From NCBI RefSeq assembly GCF_026213295.1, contig NC_079417.1:3161143-3225142 (forward strand): DNA of 64,000 bases, given 5' to 3'. The stretch's first letter is position 1, and every line of letters starts with the position of its first letter. The notes beneath the pieces were generated by a model. The model saw only the letters and a list, made by a program, of their open reading frames with translations, was not told the origin of the DNA and did no database searches. This DNA is from Gadus chalcogrammus. Lineage: Eukaryota; Chordata; Actinopteri; Gadiformes; Gadidae. The position numbers were made by a program, and so were the translations under genes. Below, one piece after another: positions 26,560 through 46,662 of the stretch.

Positions 26560-27248
26560 ACAACCATTGTTATCTTATCAGCATTCATAAATGAAACATG
26601 AATGAAAAATGCTTATGCAAAAGCATAAGCATTTTTCCACTTCGAAAATGTTTGAGATTGTTCAACGGGAACAACAAAAGTAAACCAGGAAATAAATGTA
26701 AGAATTCGAAGGACCATGGATGTAGTAACTGTCTGCCAATGACAAGTGCCTATAACTATAGACTGCAATGTTACATAGGCTACTTTCCTTTGGAAGTTAA
26801 CTATGGATGATGGAGTCTGAGCCTATACGCAATCATGTGAGTTTATCACTCAACGTCGTATTTATCGGCACAAGAACTGTTCCAAGCTCAACTTCTTATT
26901 ATTATAATCCTCTTATTTTACTCAAACAAGAAGAGCCAGGGTCTGCTGCGACGATGCCTCTGTTATATGAGTTTACGTTTCATGAAGAAAGGTCACTGCT
27001 CAGTTTGAAGTTCACAGTTGAAGTTCGTAAGGAAGTGATGAGAAATGTAACATTACACTCGGCACATTGCTGTGATGTGCATTTTAATGAAATGAAAACA
27101 TTTTATATGCATTTTAAATTCCTTGTTTGTTGTGTTCTTTATCAGCAGTTTATAAATGGAGGCGTTGTTAACATTTATCATGAATTCTTGTTCATTTGGG
27201 TCCTGGGGAGACTTAGGTGTCGCAGTGAATAACTTTGGAGACCCCTGC
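26560..27248. other. Duplicated intergenic block
   Basis: This matches 15786-16463 with small indels and holds no gene. A short palindrome (AAAATGCTTATGCAAAAGCA) lies at about 26606. Confidence 0.6.
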
Positions 27249-27309
27249 TCTACTGGGCTTTCTCCATCGGCCCGGCTTACGTCGGACATGGGTCCTGTGG
27301 AACAAAGTG
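27249..27309 (+). pseudogene. Decayed fragment of CMTM8 exon 2, relic 2
   Basis: Same degenerate exon piece as at 16464-16523, including the deletion after CCATCGG and the donor-like GTAACC. It arose by duplication of the unit. Confidence 0.65.
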
Positions 27310-29388
27310 GTAACCATTTCTCTACAAACCTTGGGACCTAACTTCTTCCACAATGTTTAACCTTGAGACTCCATTCCACTTTAAACGGGTATGTTACCTT
27401 GGAATAGTTTGCTATTAATTTTCTAATTTAAATGTTTTATACTTTTGAAAATATTCTACTTTAAAAACGTAAGATTTTTTAATGGAGGTCAATCCCCTGA
27501 GACTACATCAGACTTCGCACCTCGGCTAATTATTAACATCACTGAAACTATCTTGGGCTTCTAAACTATAAGAAAATTAAGCAATGTGTTTTTATTGTTT
27601 ATTGTAGCCTACTTTATTATTATTATTACCCAACTTTATTGCTTGGACATGGTTGTTGTTGTCATTTTGGCAACTCTATCCACACTTTCAAATCCTTTTA
27701 TTGACTACTCTCTCCCCGCAGCACGAATTCCTTCAAATACAGATACAATAAAGCAATAGACCATGAAGATTATTCAAATGTTATTATAATTTTCATGGCA
27801 GATTATCATAGAATAATAATTTGTCATGAAGATTTTTCCACAAATTTGAAAATCATATATGATTTTATAATATATTTATATTGACAAAGTGACACATTTT
27901 GTCCTTGCATTTCTTGTGATCCAATTTTTATATTATGACATTTAATATGACGTCAAAGGAAATAAAACATGAGACATACACAACACAAAACCAAAGACAG
28001 CAAAAACCACAGAGTAGCTTTAAGCTCTGAGGATATTTAATTATGACTTAAATTGGCCGCATGAACGTGTTGCACAGATAACTCCATGTGTAGAATGTGT
28101 TAAGTACCGTAGATACAATTGTTTTTGTGAATTAGTGGAAAGAGGCATCGAGAGCAGAGTCATCCTTTAGTTAGGCAAGGCAATGTTCATTAGTAAACCA
28201 CTATTCAAACATGAGGCCCTTTTTAGTGTTTTGCAAAGATATAATTCATATGCACAATTTTTTTAAGGACAATCATTAAAATATCATTTTTAGACATATT
28301 TCAGTGTTTAAAATATTTTAAACTATGCACCTGTATGGTAAGACTGTATGGTAGCGTCACATTGCATTTTCTCCAGTCTAATTTTTGCTTAAATGTTAGT
28401 AAAGATGAAAGCAGTAAGGCATCCTCCTTTCTTTGGCTAAAATGTGAAAGTGCACAATGATGTGAACAACTAATTTTGGTGTTTATAAAGTCGCTAGAAT
28501 AAGGGGAAACAGTGTCTTTGAAGCAAAAAAAATTCTCATCACAGAATGACGTTCCTTCCTTTTCCTTCAGACCCCCCATTTAAATTATGAGCCCAACTAT
28601 TCTTTTAAGTGCTACATGGAGAGGTAACAAGTGCACCGAATGGGACCTTCAAGGCAGCGCTTGTTAAGGTTAGGGGATAGGACCTTCCAGGCAGCGCTGC
28701 CTTTAAGGCTCCGTTGGGGGAACAAAACACCATCATGTGTCCGCTGGTGGGGCCCCATGTTGTCCAGAATGTGCCCTTTTTATTTTTTCGCCCCTGCCCT
28801 TCAAACAGTCTGAGTCCGCCACTAGTTCGACATGTTTTACCGAAATGCCCGCCCAAACTTTGGGACCTAACTTCTTCCACAATGTTTGACCTAGAGACTC
28901 CATTCCACTTTTTAAACGTGTATGTTACCATGGAATCGATAACTATTACTTTTCTAATTTAAATGTTATATACTTTTGAAAATATTCTACTTTTAAAACT
29001 TACGATTTTACAATGGTAGACCGCCCATTCCCTGAGACTCCGACTACTTCAGACAGACTTCGCACCTTAGTCCCTTCGCACAAACTATCTTGGGCTTCTA
29101 AACTATTAGAAAATGTGGCAATGTGTTTTATTGTTTATTGTAGCCTACTTTATTGCTTGGCTTGGACATGGTTGTTGTTGTCATTTGGACAACTCTATCC
29201 GCACTTTCAAATCTTTAAAGTGAAGACACAAAAAATGCAACAGTATCACAAAGATTACTAAAATGTTATTATCATATTAATGACGGATTATCATAAAATA
29301 ATCATTTGTCATGAAGATTATTCCATACATGTGAAAATAATATAAATGATTTTATAATATATTTATATTGACAAAGTGACAAATCTAT
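27310..29388. other. Rearranged intergenic DNA with two relics of the cmtm8 3' flank
   Basis: Segments at about 27540-27730 and 29085-29250 resemble 10690-10830 (ACTATCTTGGGCTTCT and TGGTTGTTGTTGTCATTT). Around 28805-28860 a piece of the 14.9-kb sequence (CGACATGTTTTACCGAAATG) is joined abruptly to the 16.54-kb sequence, which marks a duplication breakpoint. No intact gene was found. Confidence 0.6.
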
Positions 29389-29469
29389 GGGTTGTGTATG
29401 TCTCATATGCACATTCCTTTGATGTGCATATGACGTCAAAGGAAATAAAACATGAGACATACACAACCC
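29389..29469. repeat. Stem-loop downstream of lectin copy 3
   Basis: Near-identical copy of the inverted repeat at 16731-16811, with one arm substitution. Confidence 0.85.
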
Positions 29470-29911
29470 AAAACCAAAGACAGCAAAAACCACTGAGTAG
29501 TTTTAAGCTCTGAGGATATTTAAATATGACTTGAATTGGCCCCATGAACGTGTGGCACAGATAACTCCATGTGTAGAATGTGTTTAGGCGATACAATTAT
29601 TTTCGTAGAGAATAAGTGGAATAAAAGATTGAGAGCAGAGTCATCCTTTAGTTAGGCAAGGCAATGTTTACTTTTAAACCACTAATGAAACATGAGGCCC
29701 TTCATAGTGGTTTGCAAAGATATAATTCACATGCACACATTTTTTAAGGACAATCATTAAAAGATCATTTGAAGACATTTTAAAAGTGAAAAATATGTTT
29801 TTGGAGACAATACAGATCTCACATCTATCCAGGATTGACCCCTGAATGAAAAGGTAATTAATAGACCAGTGTTTTGATAAAAATAAGTCAAATGTGCTTT
29901 TAAGCATTTGG

Positions 29912-32900
29912 TTAAGTAGTATTATTTCCATAACCTGTGGCCTCCTGGAATACCCCCCAATGGGCTCCCAGTGATCTGATCCCATTGCTATCGAACCGCC
30001 CACTCAACAGCCGAAGCTCCGCCTCTGCATGCTCGGGGTAAAAGTTAAAGGAGGTCTGCAAAAACAGAAAACAATAGGAAGCAATTCAGACATAAATAAA
30101 ATATGAATAAGTCAATACAAAACAGATAAGAATGAACGGAGAAATAAATAAATGAATGAGAACCTCAAATGGCACGCCTGTGATGAGAGAGCGCCCTCTA
30201 CTGGTCACAAAAATCAACTGATAGATGTAGTTGGCCGAGCGGTATTTTCCAGACACCTGTAATATTAACATTGCTAGCCTATACATTGTTATAATAGTAA
30301 CAGTATTGAGGCCTATATGAAAAATGTACCATGGCAGGACAATGATAGACAAGAACATAGTAGAGACGCATTTTAACCTGAGTAATTGTCTCTCCTTCAA
30401 ATAGGTCCAATCTCAGTGGGGCGTGGACCACGCGACCAACAGCAAGGTCCCACCTGGTGCCGTAACGCAACTGGAAACTAGAAGTCAGCATGGGGAAACT
30501 GTGTTAAAACTTTAACAGCATAAATCAACCACTTAAAGTAATACCCACACACAAACACACACTTTACAAATCAATTTTGTTGTAAAATAATAATAACAAT
30601 AATCATTCACGTTTTAACAAAAAAAAATCATATTAATCACAATAAATAGGGGAGGGGGTTTCCTAAAATAAAGTAAACAATCTTGCTCAAGCTAAGAGAA
30701 AAGATTCTTGACCAGGAGGAGCAGAGACTCAAACTAACTCCGTTTTGCCAGACAAGCTGCTCTCTGTGGTTATCTAGCGTAGATGTAGTCAGACTGAGAG
30801 GTACAGTATGTCTTACCCAGTAATGTGATTACCAGGCTGCTCCCAGACTTTCACACCTGTGATGCTTCCTTCTCCTGAGGTCACGAAGGGAGTTCCACCA
30901 CCTGATCCAAGGGCTGGAGAGTATGAGTAGTACTCATTGGCTGAAGATAATGAGAGAAGGACAATATATAGCTTAGCCTAGCTTCAGTATAATATATGTG
31001 ACAGAAGTACTTGCACCGACAGGTCAAATGTTATTGTAACTTCAAATGAAACAGTGTAGCCAAACGGGGAAAAAAAATGAACTAAAGAACAACACAAATA
31101 ATTGCAGTTCTTCCTTCCATCTGGAATTTGTATCTGAGAATCTCATCAGCTGATTCATGACCAATGGCAAGACTATCCAGTCCAACCAGTCATCGGTATG
31201 GACCAGGGTACTGGCTAATAGCCAGCTCAAAGGGAAAGCTTTCAAAAGAGACGTGGCCGACACACAGTGAAGTAGGAGAGTGTTCACGTACACGAGCAAA
31301 GTGGTCTGTAACAGAGTTAGTAATAACAATAATAAAAAATAAAATGATGATAATAAATATAGCTGCGAGCATCAATGTGGTTGTCAAGCATAATGGGTCT
31401 CGGTAAACTAATTCTGCCGGATGGACGTAATGGGCCAGGGGGCTACATGACGACCGTCTCGGAAATCGGCAATACCGACAGCCGGTGGGATGAGCATTAT
31501 TTTACCAAATGGGAAAAGGACCCCACCTAGAGGTAAGGGCGCAATACAGTCTGCCTGACAGAACAAATGTCACAAATACATAGGGGTATTCGGAACAATA
31601 TCCCTAAAAGAGACACAATGTAAACAAGCATTCGTTCTGGAGGTGGTTCGTGAAGCATCTAATCCAGTGGGAATTGCAGTTTATATTGTAGGTGGGCGGA
31701 ATGGTAAATATAGTCATTGTTGCATTATACATTAAGTACCGCTTGTCGCCACACGAGTGCAGTGTCTAACCATTAATGAGCGCCGTCATGTTTGATTGGC
31801 TGTCACGGCCAAACGGTTTCGAATATGAGAAAGCTCTTTGATACATTTGTTCAACTTGGTCTGAAGATCATATATGCCAGGTTCCATGAAGATTGGATAT
31901 AATTTGTGGCCTGTGGAAATTTATAACTGATTTTGACAACTTTCAACATGGTGGCCAAGTTCTGATGTTGCCATGAGAAATAATTTATAGGCGATATGGT
32001 CTGACAGTATCATCAGACATTGAAAATAAGATTGAAATGTACTCATGTGAAGAGAGAGGAGTTGCCATAGACTCCCATGGCAGCGTGATAATAGGAATTC
32101 ATACAAAAACAATAGGTTGTCTCGCAACATAGTTGCTTGACACCCAATAAGCCTGCTTATGAGAATTAATTGGACATGCTCAATCCTTGAGGGGTTGAGA
32201 TACAGATATGAATAGTAAAATAAAAGATAAAACATGGTGGTTGTCTGCCCATCACTACATCACTAAACTCAGACTTGTTCCTGTCTTTTAGTCAATCTAA
32301 CTTTGAATGTTGATCTCACAATAAGCAGTAAGAGTCAACAAAAAAGCAGAACAAAAACTGAAATGAGTACATAAGAAACATATTTAGGTTTGAATAAAAT
32401 AACCTTTTCATTTGCTCACTGGCTTTGAGTCAATCTTACTTTGAATAATTGATCAACACACTGCTTTGTCTTCTGTCTTAGATCGAAGAAACCTTTAGAT
32501 ACATCACCAAGCTCAGGGTGGTTTCCTGTTTTGAATAAACTTACCTTGAATGTCGATCTTGTAGACATCAGACTTTTCCGTGCCAATTTCATTCCTGGCC
32601 TCACAGAAGAAAACGTAATTGGCGTTCCTCAGCTGGATGGACAGAGATGATCCACTCCCGATCTTAAGGATCTGTTCTCCGTGTATTCGGTACCATGTGA
32701 CCTCGCTGACAGCAGGGTTAGCATGACTGGTGCAGGTCAGGTTCAGGCAGCCTCGCTTTCTGGCTGGAAGACACGGGCTGCCGACAGCAGAGGTGTTCCT
32801 GGGGGCAACTGAGAGAGAACCCACCAATCAGAGCCTAGCCCTCAGCTCCGGTGTCATGTTGGTCAGATGTTGTGAATTTAACAAAACTGTTCCGAATACA

Positions 32901-35900
32901 ATAAAATAGAGTAAATGAAATGAAAAACAGGAGAAGCATCAAAAGTTCTTGTTTATCAACCCACTGCTTTGTCTTCTAAGATCAAGGAAAAAAAGGTATA
33001 TTACAGAGAAGATCAATATAAAAAAGTAAACAAATAATAAAATGTACTCTTCAATGAAAAGGTAGTACATTGACTCACATAAGATACTGAGTTGGTATCT
33101 TGTAGACGTCACAGTTTTGTTCCCAGATGGTATGTAGTAGGCTGCAGTGCAGGAGACATTGTTTCCATGGTAATGGTGGGAGGCGTTGAAGGTCAGAGTG
33201 GAGGTCACGGTATCGTCCTGCTGGAGCTGGGTGCTGAGCCCCAGGGCGGGGGTCCACGTCACAGCGGGGGGGTGGGTGTCACAGTAGGACGGGGCAGAGC
33301 ACCCCAGCTCCACAGGAGTGCCCTCCACCACCGGCTCCTTGGGGGTGGTCAAACGAGGTGCATCAGGGAGCCCTGGGTACCAAACCAATTTAGAGCGGTT
33401 ACTATGGAGACCCAAGCATTACCAGCATTCAGCATCATCTGAACCACAGTAAGACCAATAGGCCTTAGAGACATGTTTGTTTCAGGCGGACACACATTGC
33501 ACTTACCCTTGATCTGGATGGTCTTTAGGTTTAATGAAAAAATATATCTTAATGGATTTCCACAGTCAATTCTAAAATGATATTGAACATTGTCTTCAAG
33601 TACGTTGTTGAATGTTGTAGTACAGTTGTACGCTGTTAGATTTCCCCTGAATGTTGTAGCATTGATAGGTATTTGATCTTTTAACCATATTGGTATACAT
33701 CCAGGATGTAGAAGGGCTTTATAATTGTCCGGCACGGTGAAGGAACAAGGAACAGTAACACAGGATCCACTGAGTGTCGTAACACTTGCTGGCACTAGGA
33801 CCTCAAATTCTGCAGCGTTGCACCCAGCACCTTTAAAACAAGAGATTGAAAAATTCAAAGGCTCAATCGATGCACAAACTGACAAAATATTTAAATGCAA
33901 CATTGCATTTCCTAACAAAACAAGATAATATATCCTATTATAATTAATTAGTAATATTAGTTGCTAAGTTATCAGTTATTATTATAATAATCATTATTAT
34001 TATTATTTTCTACTATCATTTATTGTGTTTGATTTGGATGGTACATTTCAAAATTCGAAGTTTAAAATCTAAAGGTTAAATAATCAATGAGTATTTAAAA
34101 AGTATTAGCAGAGTACGTCCGGTAATGAGAGAGGACAACAAAGAGAACTACCGGTATTAACAGAGGATTACAGTGAATACTCCAGGTATTAAAAGAGTAC
34201 TACAGAGGGCACTACAGGTAGTAAGAGAGTACTATAGGTATTAACAGAGGACCACAGAGAGTACTACAGGTATTATGAGAGTAATATATGCATTAACAGA
34301 GCAAGCATTATTAGAGTACTACAGAGAGTAAAAATAGAGCATCAAAGGTATTAGAGAGTGTACTACAGAGATAACTTCAGTGCTACAGGTATTAATATAG
34401 TACCTATCAGAGGTAACATCAGAGAGGGTTGAGATGTTTACCTTGCAGGAGACTACAGAGCAGAAATAGTCTCCAGGATCCAGTCATCTTCTCATCCAGA
34501 ACTTCATCAGGAGAAATACAAAAATCACATTAACTTCATTGCTACACTTAATATCGTAATATACTTTGGGTATTCAGTGTACTACACTAATTATAGTAAG
34601 ACATTGTAAACTGCTAAAGAAATGTCTATTTCAAAATACCAGTAAAACTTCCACTCTTTCCAAGACTGATTAAAATAATTTCCAATCATTTAATACCAAT
34701 ATTCAAAGTAGAACAATGATAAATATAGCTGCGAGCAGCAATGTGGGTGTCAAGCATAATGGGACTCGGTAAACTAATTCTGCCGGACGGACGTAATCGG
34801 CCAGGGGGCTACATGACGACCGTCTCGGTAATCGGCAATACCGACAGCCGGTGGGATGAGCATTATTTTACCAAATGGGAAAAGGACCCCACCTAGAGGT
34901 AAGGGCGCCATACAGTCTGCCTGACAGAAAAAATGTCGCAAACACATAGGGGTATTCGGAACAATATCCCTAAAAGAGACACAATGTAAACAAGCATCCG
35001 TTCTGGAGGTGGTTAGTGAAGCATCTAATCCAGTGGGAATTGCAGTTTATATTGTAGGTGGGCGGAATGGTGAATATAGTCATTGTTGCATTATACATTA
35101 AGTACCGCTTGTCGCCACACGAGTGCAGTGTCTACCCTTTAATGAGCGCTGTCAAGTTTGATTGGCTGTCATGGCCAATCCTTTTTGAATTTGAGAAAGC
35201 TGTTTGATACATTTGTTCAGCTTGGTCTGAAGATCATATATGCCAAGTTCCATGAAGATTGGAAATAATTTGTGGCCTGTGGAAATTTACAACTGATTTT
35301 GACAACTTTCAACATGGTGGCCAAGTTCTGATGTTGCCATGAGATATAATTTATAAGCCATATGGGGTGGTCTGACAGTATCATCAGACATTGAAAATAA
35401 GTTTGAAATGTACTCATGTGAAGAGAGAGGAGTTAAAACACGTCTTCATTCATTATAGCACCCCCTAGAGGTCAATGGTCCCCAAATTCATTGAGTGTCC
35501 CCATGCTGATGTTATGGGTTATGATATGCCAAAGGGCTGCTGAGATATTGGCGTGTTTCCAGTTTGGCGGCTTCGCGGTCGAATATCATTGGCTGTCGCG
35601 GATATTTCTGCAAGAAATAATATACTAGCTATGCGGGGAGGTCTGATAATATCACCAGACATTGAAAATAAGTTTTAAATATACTCATGTGAAGAGAGAG
35701 GAGTCAAAACACATCGACATTTATAACAGCGCCCCCTAGAGGTCAAAGGTCACCAAATGGATTTAGTGTCACGATAATGGGGTCTTGGGTCTATTTACCA
35801 AGGTTGGTTATGATATGTCAAAGGGCTGCTGAAAAATCGTCTCACTTCCAAATTTGATTGGCTTTAGCGGGCAAACGGTTTTGAATTTTAAAAGTGTATC

Positions 35901-36608
35901 AAATGTTTTGCATCAAGCAGGGCCGGAAGATCATGTGTGCCATGTGTCGAGATGATTGGACAAGATTTGTGATAGTAGTAGCATTTTGAAGGTGTGTTGA
36001 ACTGGGCTTGGTTCAAGGAATCCAATGATACCTGGTTTGTGAATATTGGATGAATGAGTCGAAAGTTATAAACATGAGTGCATGTCCAACTTTGACCTGT
36101 TGGTGGCGCTAGAGCTGTTGGGCTTGCGACCTGACTTTGGCTTAATGGGCTAATGGGGCTGTCCTGAACCAGTGTGCCAAATTTCACGCAACTTTTCACC
36201 AAGCAGTTCTATGGGCTGCCATAGACTCCCATGGCAGCGTAATAATAATAATAGGAATTCATACAAAAACAATAGTTTGTCTCGCAACTTAGTTGCTTGA
36301 CACCCAATAAGAATTTGTACGAAAACAATAGGTTGTCTCGCAACATAGTTGCTTGACACCCAATTATTCCAGTTCCTACACCTTGAAACTCTGACCCATG
36401 AAAAAATGGCTAAAGGAAGACAATCAGACATCCAGTCAAAGTTCAAAGTTAAGTAGCATTGAGTACCGACTAGCTTTCCTCCAGAGAAAGCTTTCACAAA
36501 ACCGATAAACATATTGGTAAAGTGTACTGAAACAGCAGGAAGGATCGATTACTTACGTTTTGCCAGGCAGGCAACCCAAGCCGCCGCAAACAACAGGACA
36601 GAGAGCAT
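29912..36608 (-). CDS. zg16-like: ZG16-like jacalin-domain lectin, copy 3
   Basis: Exons (minus): 36557-36608 (signal, MLSVLLFAAAWVACLAK), 30817-30940, 30378-30477, 30164-30256 and 29912-30055. All are open with intact splice sites and phases identical to copy 1, giving about 170 residues. Its first coding intron is 5.6 kb long because it contains a whole Siglec-like gene (32545-34487) bracketed by mobile-element copies. Jacalin motifs are GTPFVTSGEGSITGVKVW, LRYGTRWD, YIYQLIFVTSRGRSL and SLGAHWG. The ZG16 binding-loop Asp is replaced. Transcripts from this promoter could skip the Ig exons (plain lectin) or, since all junctions are phase 1, include them. Confidence 0.87.
31353..32148. mobile_element. 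Element e1', left bracket of Ig cassette B (internally deleted)
   Basis: Same start (TATAGCTGCGAGCATC) and end (GCTTGACACCCAA) as e1 but missing about 0.9 kb internally. The deletion joins AAGAGAGAGGAGT to TGCCATAGACTCCCATGG. Confidence 0.75.
32545..34487 (-). CDS. Siglec/CD22-like protein with three Ig domains, copy B (3' end unresolved)
   Basis: Exons (minus): 34442-34487 (signal), 33507-33830 (V-set), 33079-33372 (C2) and 32545-32808 (C2). All are phase 1 with intact splice sites. It is the tandem duplicate of copy A. The C2 domains differ at only a few positions, while the V-set differs at about 17 of 107 residues. Changes cluster in the VPDNYKALL strand/loop and the NPLRYIFSLNLK end. 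The YHFRID motif keeps the Arg. No membrane exon was seen between 32545 and the next downstream exon, jacalin exon 2 at 30940, which accepts phase 1. The last donor is a stronger GTAAGT than in copy A (GTAAAT). It is likely an innate immune cell-surface or secreted receptor; its true 3' end needs transcripts. Confidence 0.8.
34140..34390. repeat. Imperfect ACTACAGGTATTAACAGAG repeats upstream of Ig copy B
   Basis: About 25-bp degenerate repeats of TACTACAGGTATTA and AGAGAGTACTACAG. Copy A has a shorter version (22990-23160), where a different insert containing GTGCATTTCGCCGGCACAA twice takes part of the space. Confidence 0.65.
34722..36363. mobile_element. Element e2', right bracket of Ig cassette B
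   Basis: Begins TATAGCTGCGAGCAGC and ends GACACCCAA with the same duplicated terminus as e2. It lacks the Harbinger insert and so preserves the empty site. Confidence 0.75.
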
Positions 36609-36711
36609 CCTAGATTGAAGAACAGTGAGCTGTTAAACTAAAACGTTCTCATTAGTATCAACGTCAGGGCAAATAAAGTATGCAACAAATTGTAAAAGAT
36701 CCCAACCATAC

Positions 36712-36793
36712 CTGTTGAACATCACAGCCGTACCTGTGAGCTGCTTCGAAGCCTTTGGTTACCGCATAACCTGTGTGTCGGACTTAAATATAC
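36712..36793 (-). promoter_or_regulatory. Non-coding first exon and TATA-like box of lectin copy 3
   Basis: TATA-like TATATTTAAG (complement of 36783-36793) and a non-coding exon ending at 36712 before GTATGG, as in copy 1. Confidence 0.55.
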
Positions 36794-37866
<1,073 letters not shown>

Positions 37867-38024
37867 GGCACAAGTCCTCCGTAAGGATTGTGTGTTCTCC
37901 TGTGTATTGCACTTCCGATTGTTCAGATGATTATGATTTTAAAACTGACAAAACTTTTTGTAACATATTAAGATTTTTCGGTTGTAAAAAAAAAAGAAAA
38001 AAGTGTGCTGATGCCAATAAAATG

Positions 38025-38971
38025 AGTTGAGTTTTATTGAAGGTGGTGTTTTTTTTTCGAGAATTAACATAGGAACGGATGATGAATATTTCTATCCTCA
38101 TACATTTGCATTAAAGTAAGGGTATGTCACTTTAGCTCCTATGCAATTGTATTAGAAAGGCATTAAAAGTCTGTGATACACATAATGGTAATTCAAGAGC
38201 CCCTCAGCTGTCTTCCAGGGGAAAGAGCTGTTCCCTAATGCGGACATCCCCTTTTCGGCTAATGAGCCTTGGTCAAACCGTTCTGCTGTAAATTTTGTTT
38301 CTACCAAGAGCAGCCTTTAAATCAACTAAGCAGAAATATCTGCAATTAGGCAGAGGGATATCTGGGTGGAAAGGCCTACCTGTCCAACAGAACCGTCAGT
38401 CAGGGAGAGACAACATTTCTGGAGGGTGAGGGCTTGATGGACATCTGAGTTTGAAGGGACCGTATTGGGAAACTGCATTGAAATCCCAGATGCAGGGTTT
38501 CCATGTACAGAAAGGTAGGGGAAGGGGAGGGCTGCTTGGCAGGCAAACAGACCAATAACGGCTTTTGTACATAACAAAAATAACAGCAAATTGTAAGAAC
38601 AGTATACAATGTTTACATCCATTTCCCCTCTTGACAACCGTGTAATGCATTTTGAATAATTGATCCAACATTCGGCTTTACAACCACCTATCAGCCATAA
38701 GTGTTCCTGGGAATTAATATATAGAAAGACAGACACCTCCGTGCAGAACACATTAAAGCCATACCATCAAATCACGTAAAAAAAAACCCTACCATTATAC
38801 CAGACGGACAGGGAAAAGTGCCATTGAAGTGAAAACCAGCGTCAGTGCATTGCTCGTCGTTAAACACAAAAGTGCGATAAACGGGAATAAATCTGTTTAC
38901 GGCGAGATCGATTAAAGAGGACCTTGCTTTCGCTAAACACGCGTCATTCAAACCCATATCTCTACAGCGTC
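38025..38971 (-). other. Probable 3' UTR of the Lifeguard gene
   Basis: Unique sequence directly after the stop codon. TTTATT at about 38032-38037 is AATAAA on the minus strand and would give a 3' UTR of about 0.94 kb. An AATAAA also occurs on the plus strand here (about 38017). The 141-codon minus frame at 38326-38751 has no recognised domain and is treated as UTR. Confidence 0.5.
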
Positions 38972-45838
<6,867 letters not shown>

Positions 45839-46399
45839 TCCAACAGAATCCTCGCGGTGGAAGATGCTCCACGCACGAGCTACAATGAATACAGATTATG
45901 TCAGCCACACCGCAGTATTATTTATTGTCCTGTTATACAAGATGCATCTTCCTTGGGCGACGCGCATTGTGGCTATGACTTTGATTAACTGTGGATTGAC
46001 GAATCAGTAAATGAAGATATAAGACAGATGATAAGGCAGATAGGAAACACTGATATTTACGTAGCGTCAGCATGGCTTGAGGTTCACAGGGAAAGAGCTG
46101 TATCATATTTACAGATATTGTGTAATTTATTTCACGGTTTAAGTACACCATTGAACTGAGGACATGCAGGTGTCATCAACAGATGTTATTTTACACTAAA
46201 ATGGATTCTACAGAGAAGTCAAAGTATCGCGTGAAATGTTTTATCTCATTACATGATCGGCTATAATAGTCCACCATCAGTTTAACAATGCTGTGGTCAG
46301 ATACACTGCAAACTCAAAATGAAACAGCCAAACTCGTCAGCATCAAGCCTTTGCATTAGAATAGTCAAACAAAGCCAGTAATGGCTCTTCACTTTCCAC

Positions 46400-46465
46400 G
46401 GAGAAAGCACTGGAAACAGTGACCTTCCATGAGGCATTACACCTTCTCTGAATCTCGCCTGTATA
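46400..46465 (-). repeat. Inverted copy of the lectin-unit border
   Basis: The reverse complement (GGCGAGATTCAGAGAAGG, GTGTAATGCCTCATGGAAGG) matches 48493-48537. The outer match continues to TTTCCAGTGCTTT after a gap of about 34 bases. The interval of about 2 kb in front of the Lifeguard gene is thus flanked by an inverted repeat. Confidence 0.75.
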
Positions 46466-46620
46466 GTATCTCACACACTGAACCTGAAACGGTGCAATAA
46501 AAGTACCATTCCGCTTACAAAATACCCCATCCTTAACTATCACTTTAGGCACTACTGTCATACGATAAATGAATAAATAAAAAGGTTTTTAATAATGCGT
46601 TAACAAAGTCACCTACTTAC

Positions 46621-46660
46621 CTGCGGTCTGACAGGGAATTAAGCCTAGCTCCTCTTCCTA
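46621..46660 (-). promoter_or_regulatory. Candidate non-coding first exon of the Lifeguard gene
   Basis: On the minus strand CAGACCGCAG is followed by a perfect donor GTAAGTAG at the 46620/46621 border. A matching acceptor (TTGTAG) precedes the ATG exon at about 45880. The exon abuts a (GT)n array, so the start site would lie at or in the microsatellite. This is inferred only from splice signals. Confidence 0.4.
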
Positions 46661-46661
46661 G

Positions 46662-46662
<1 letters not shown>

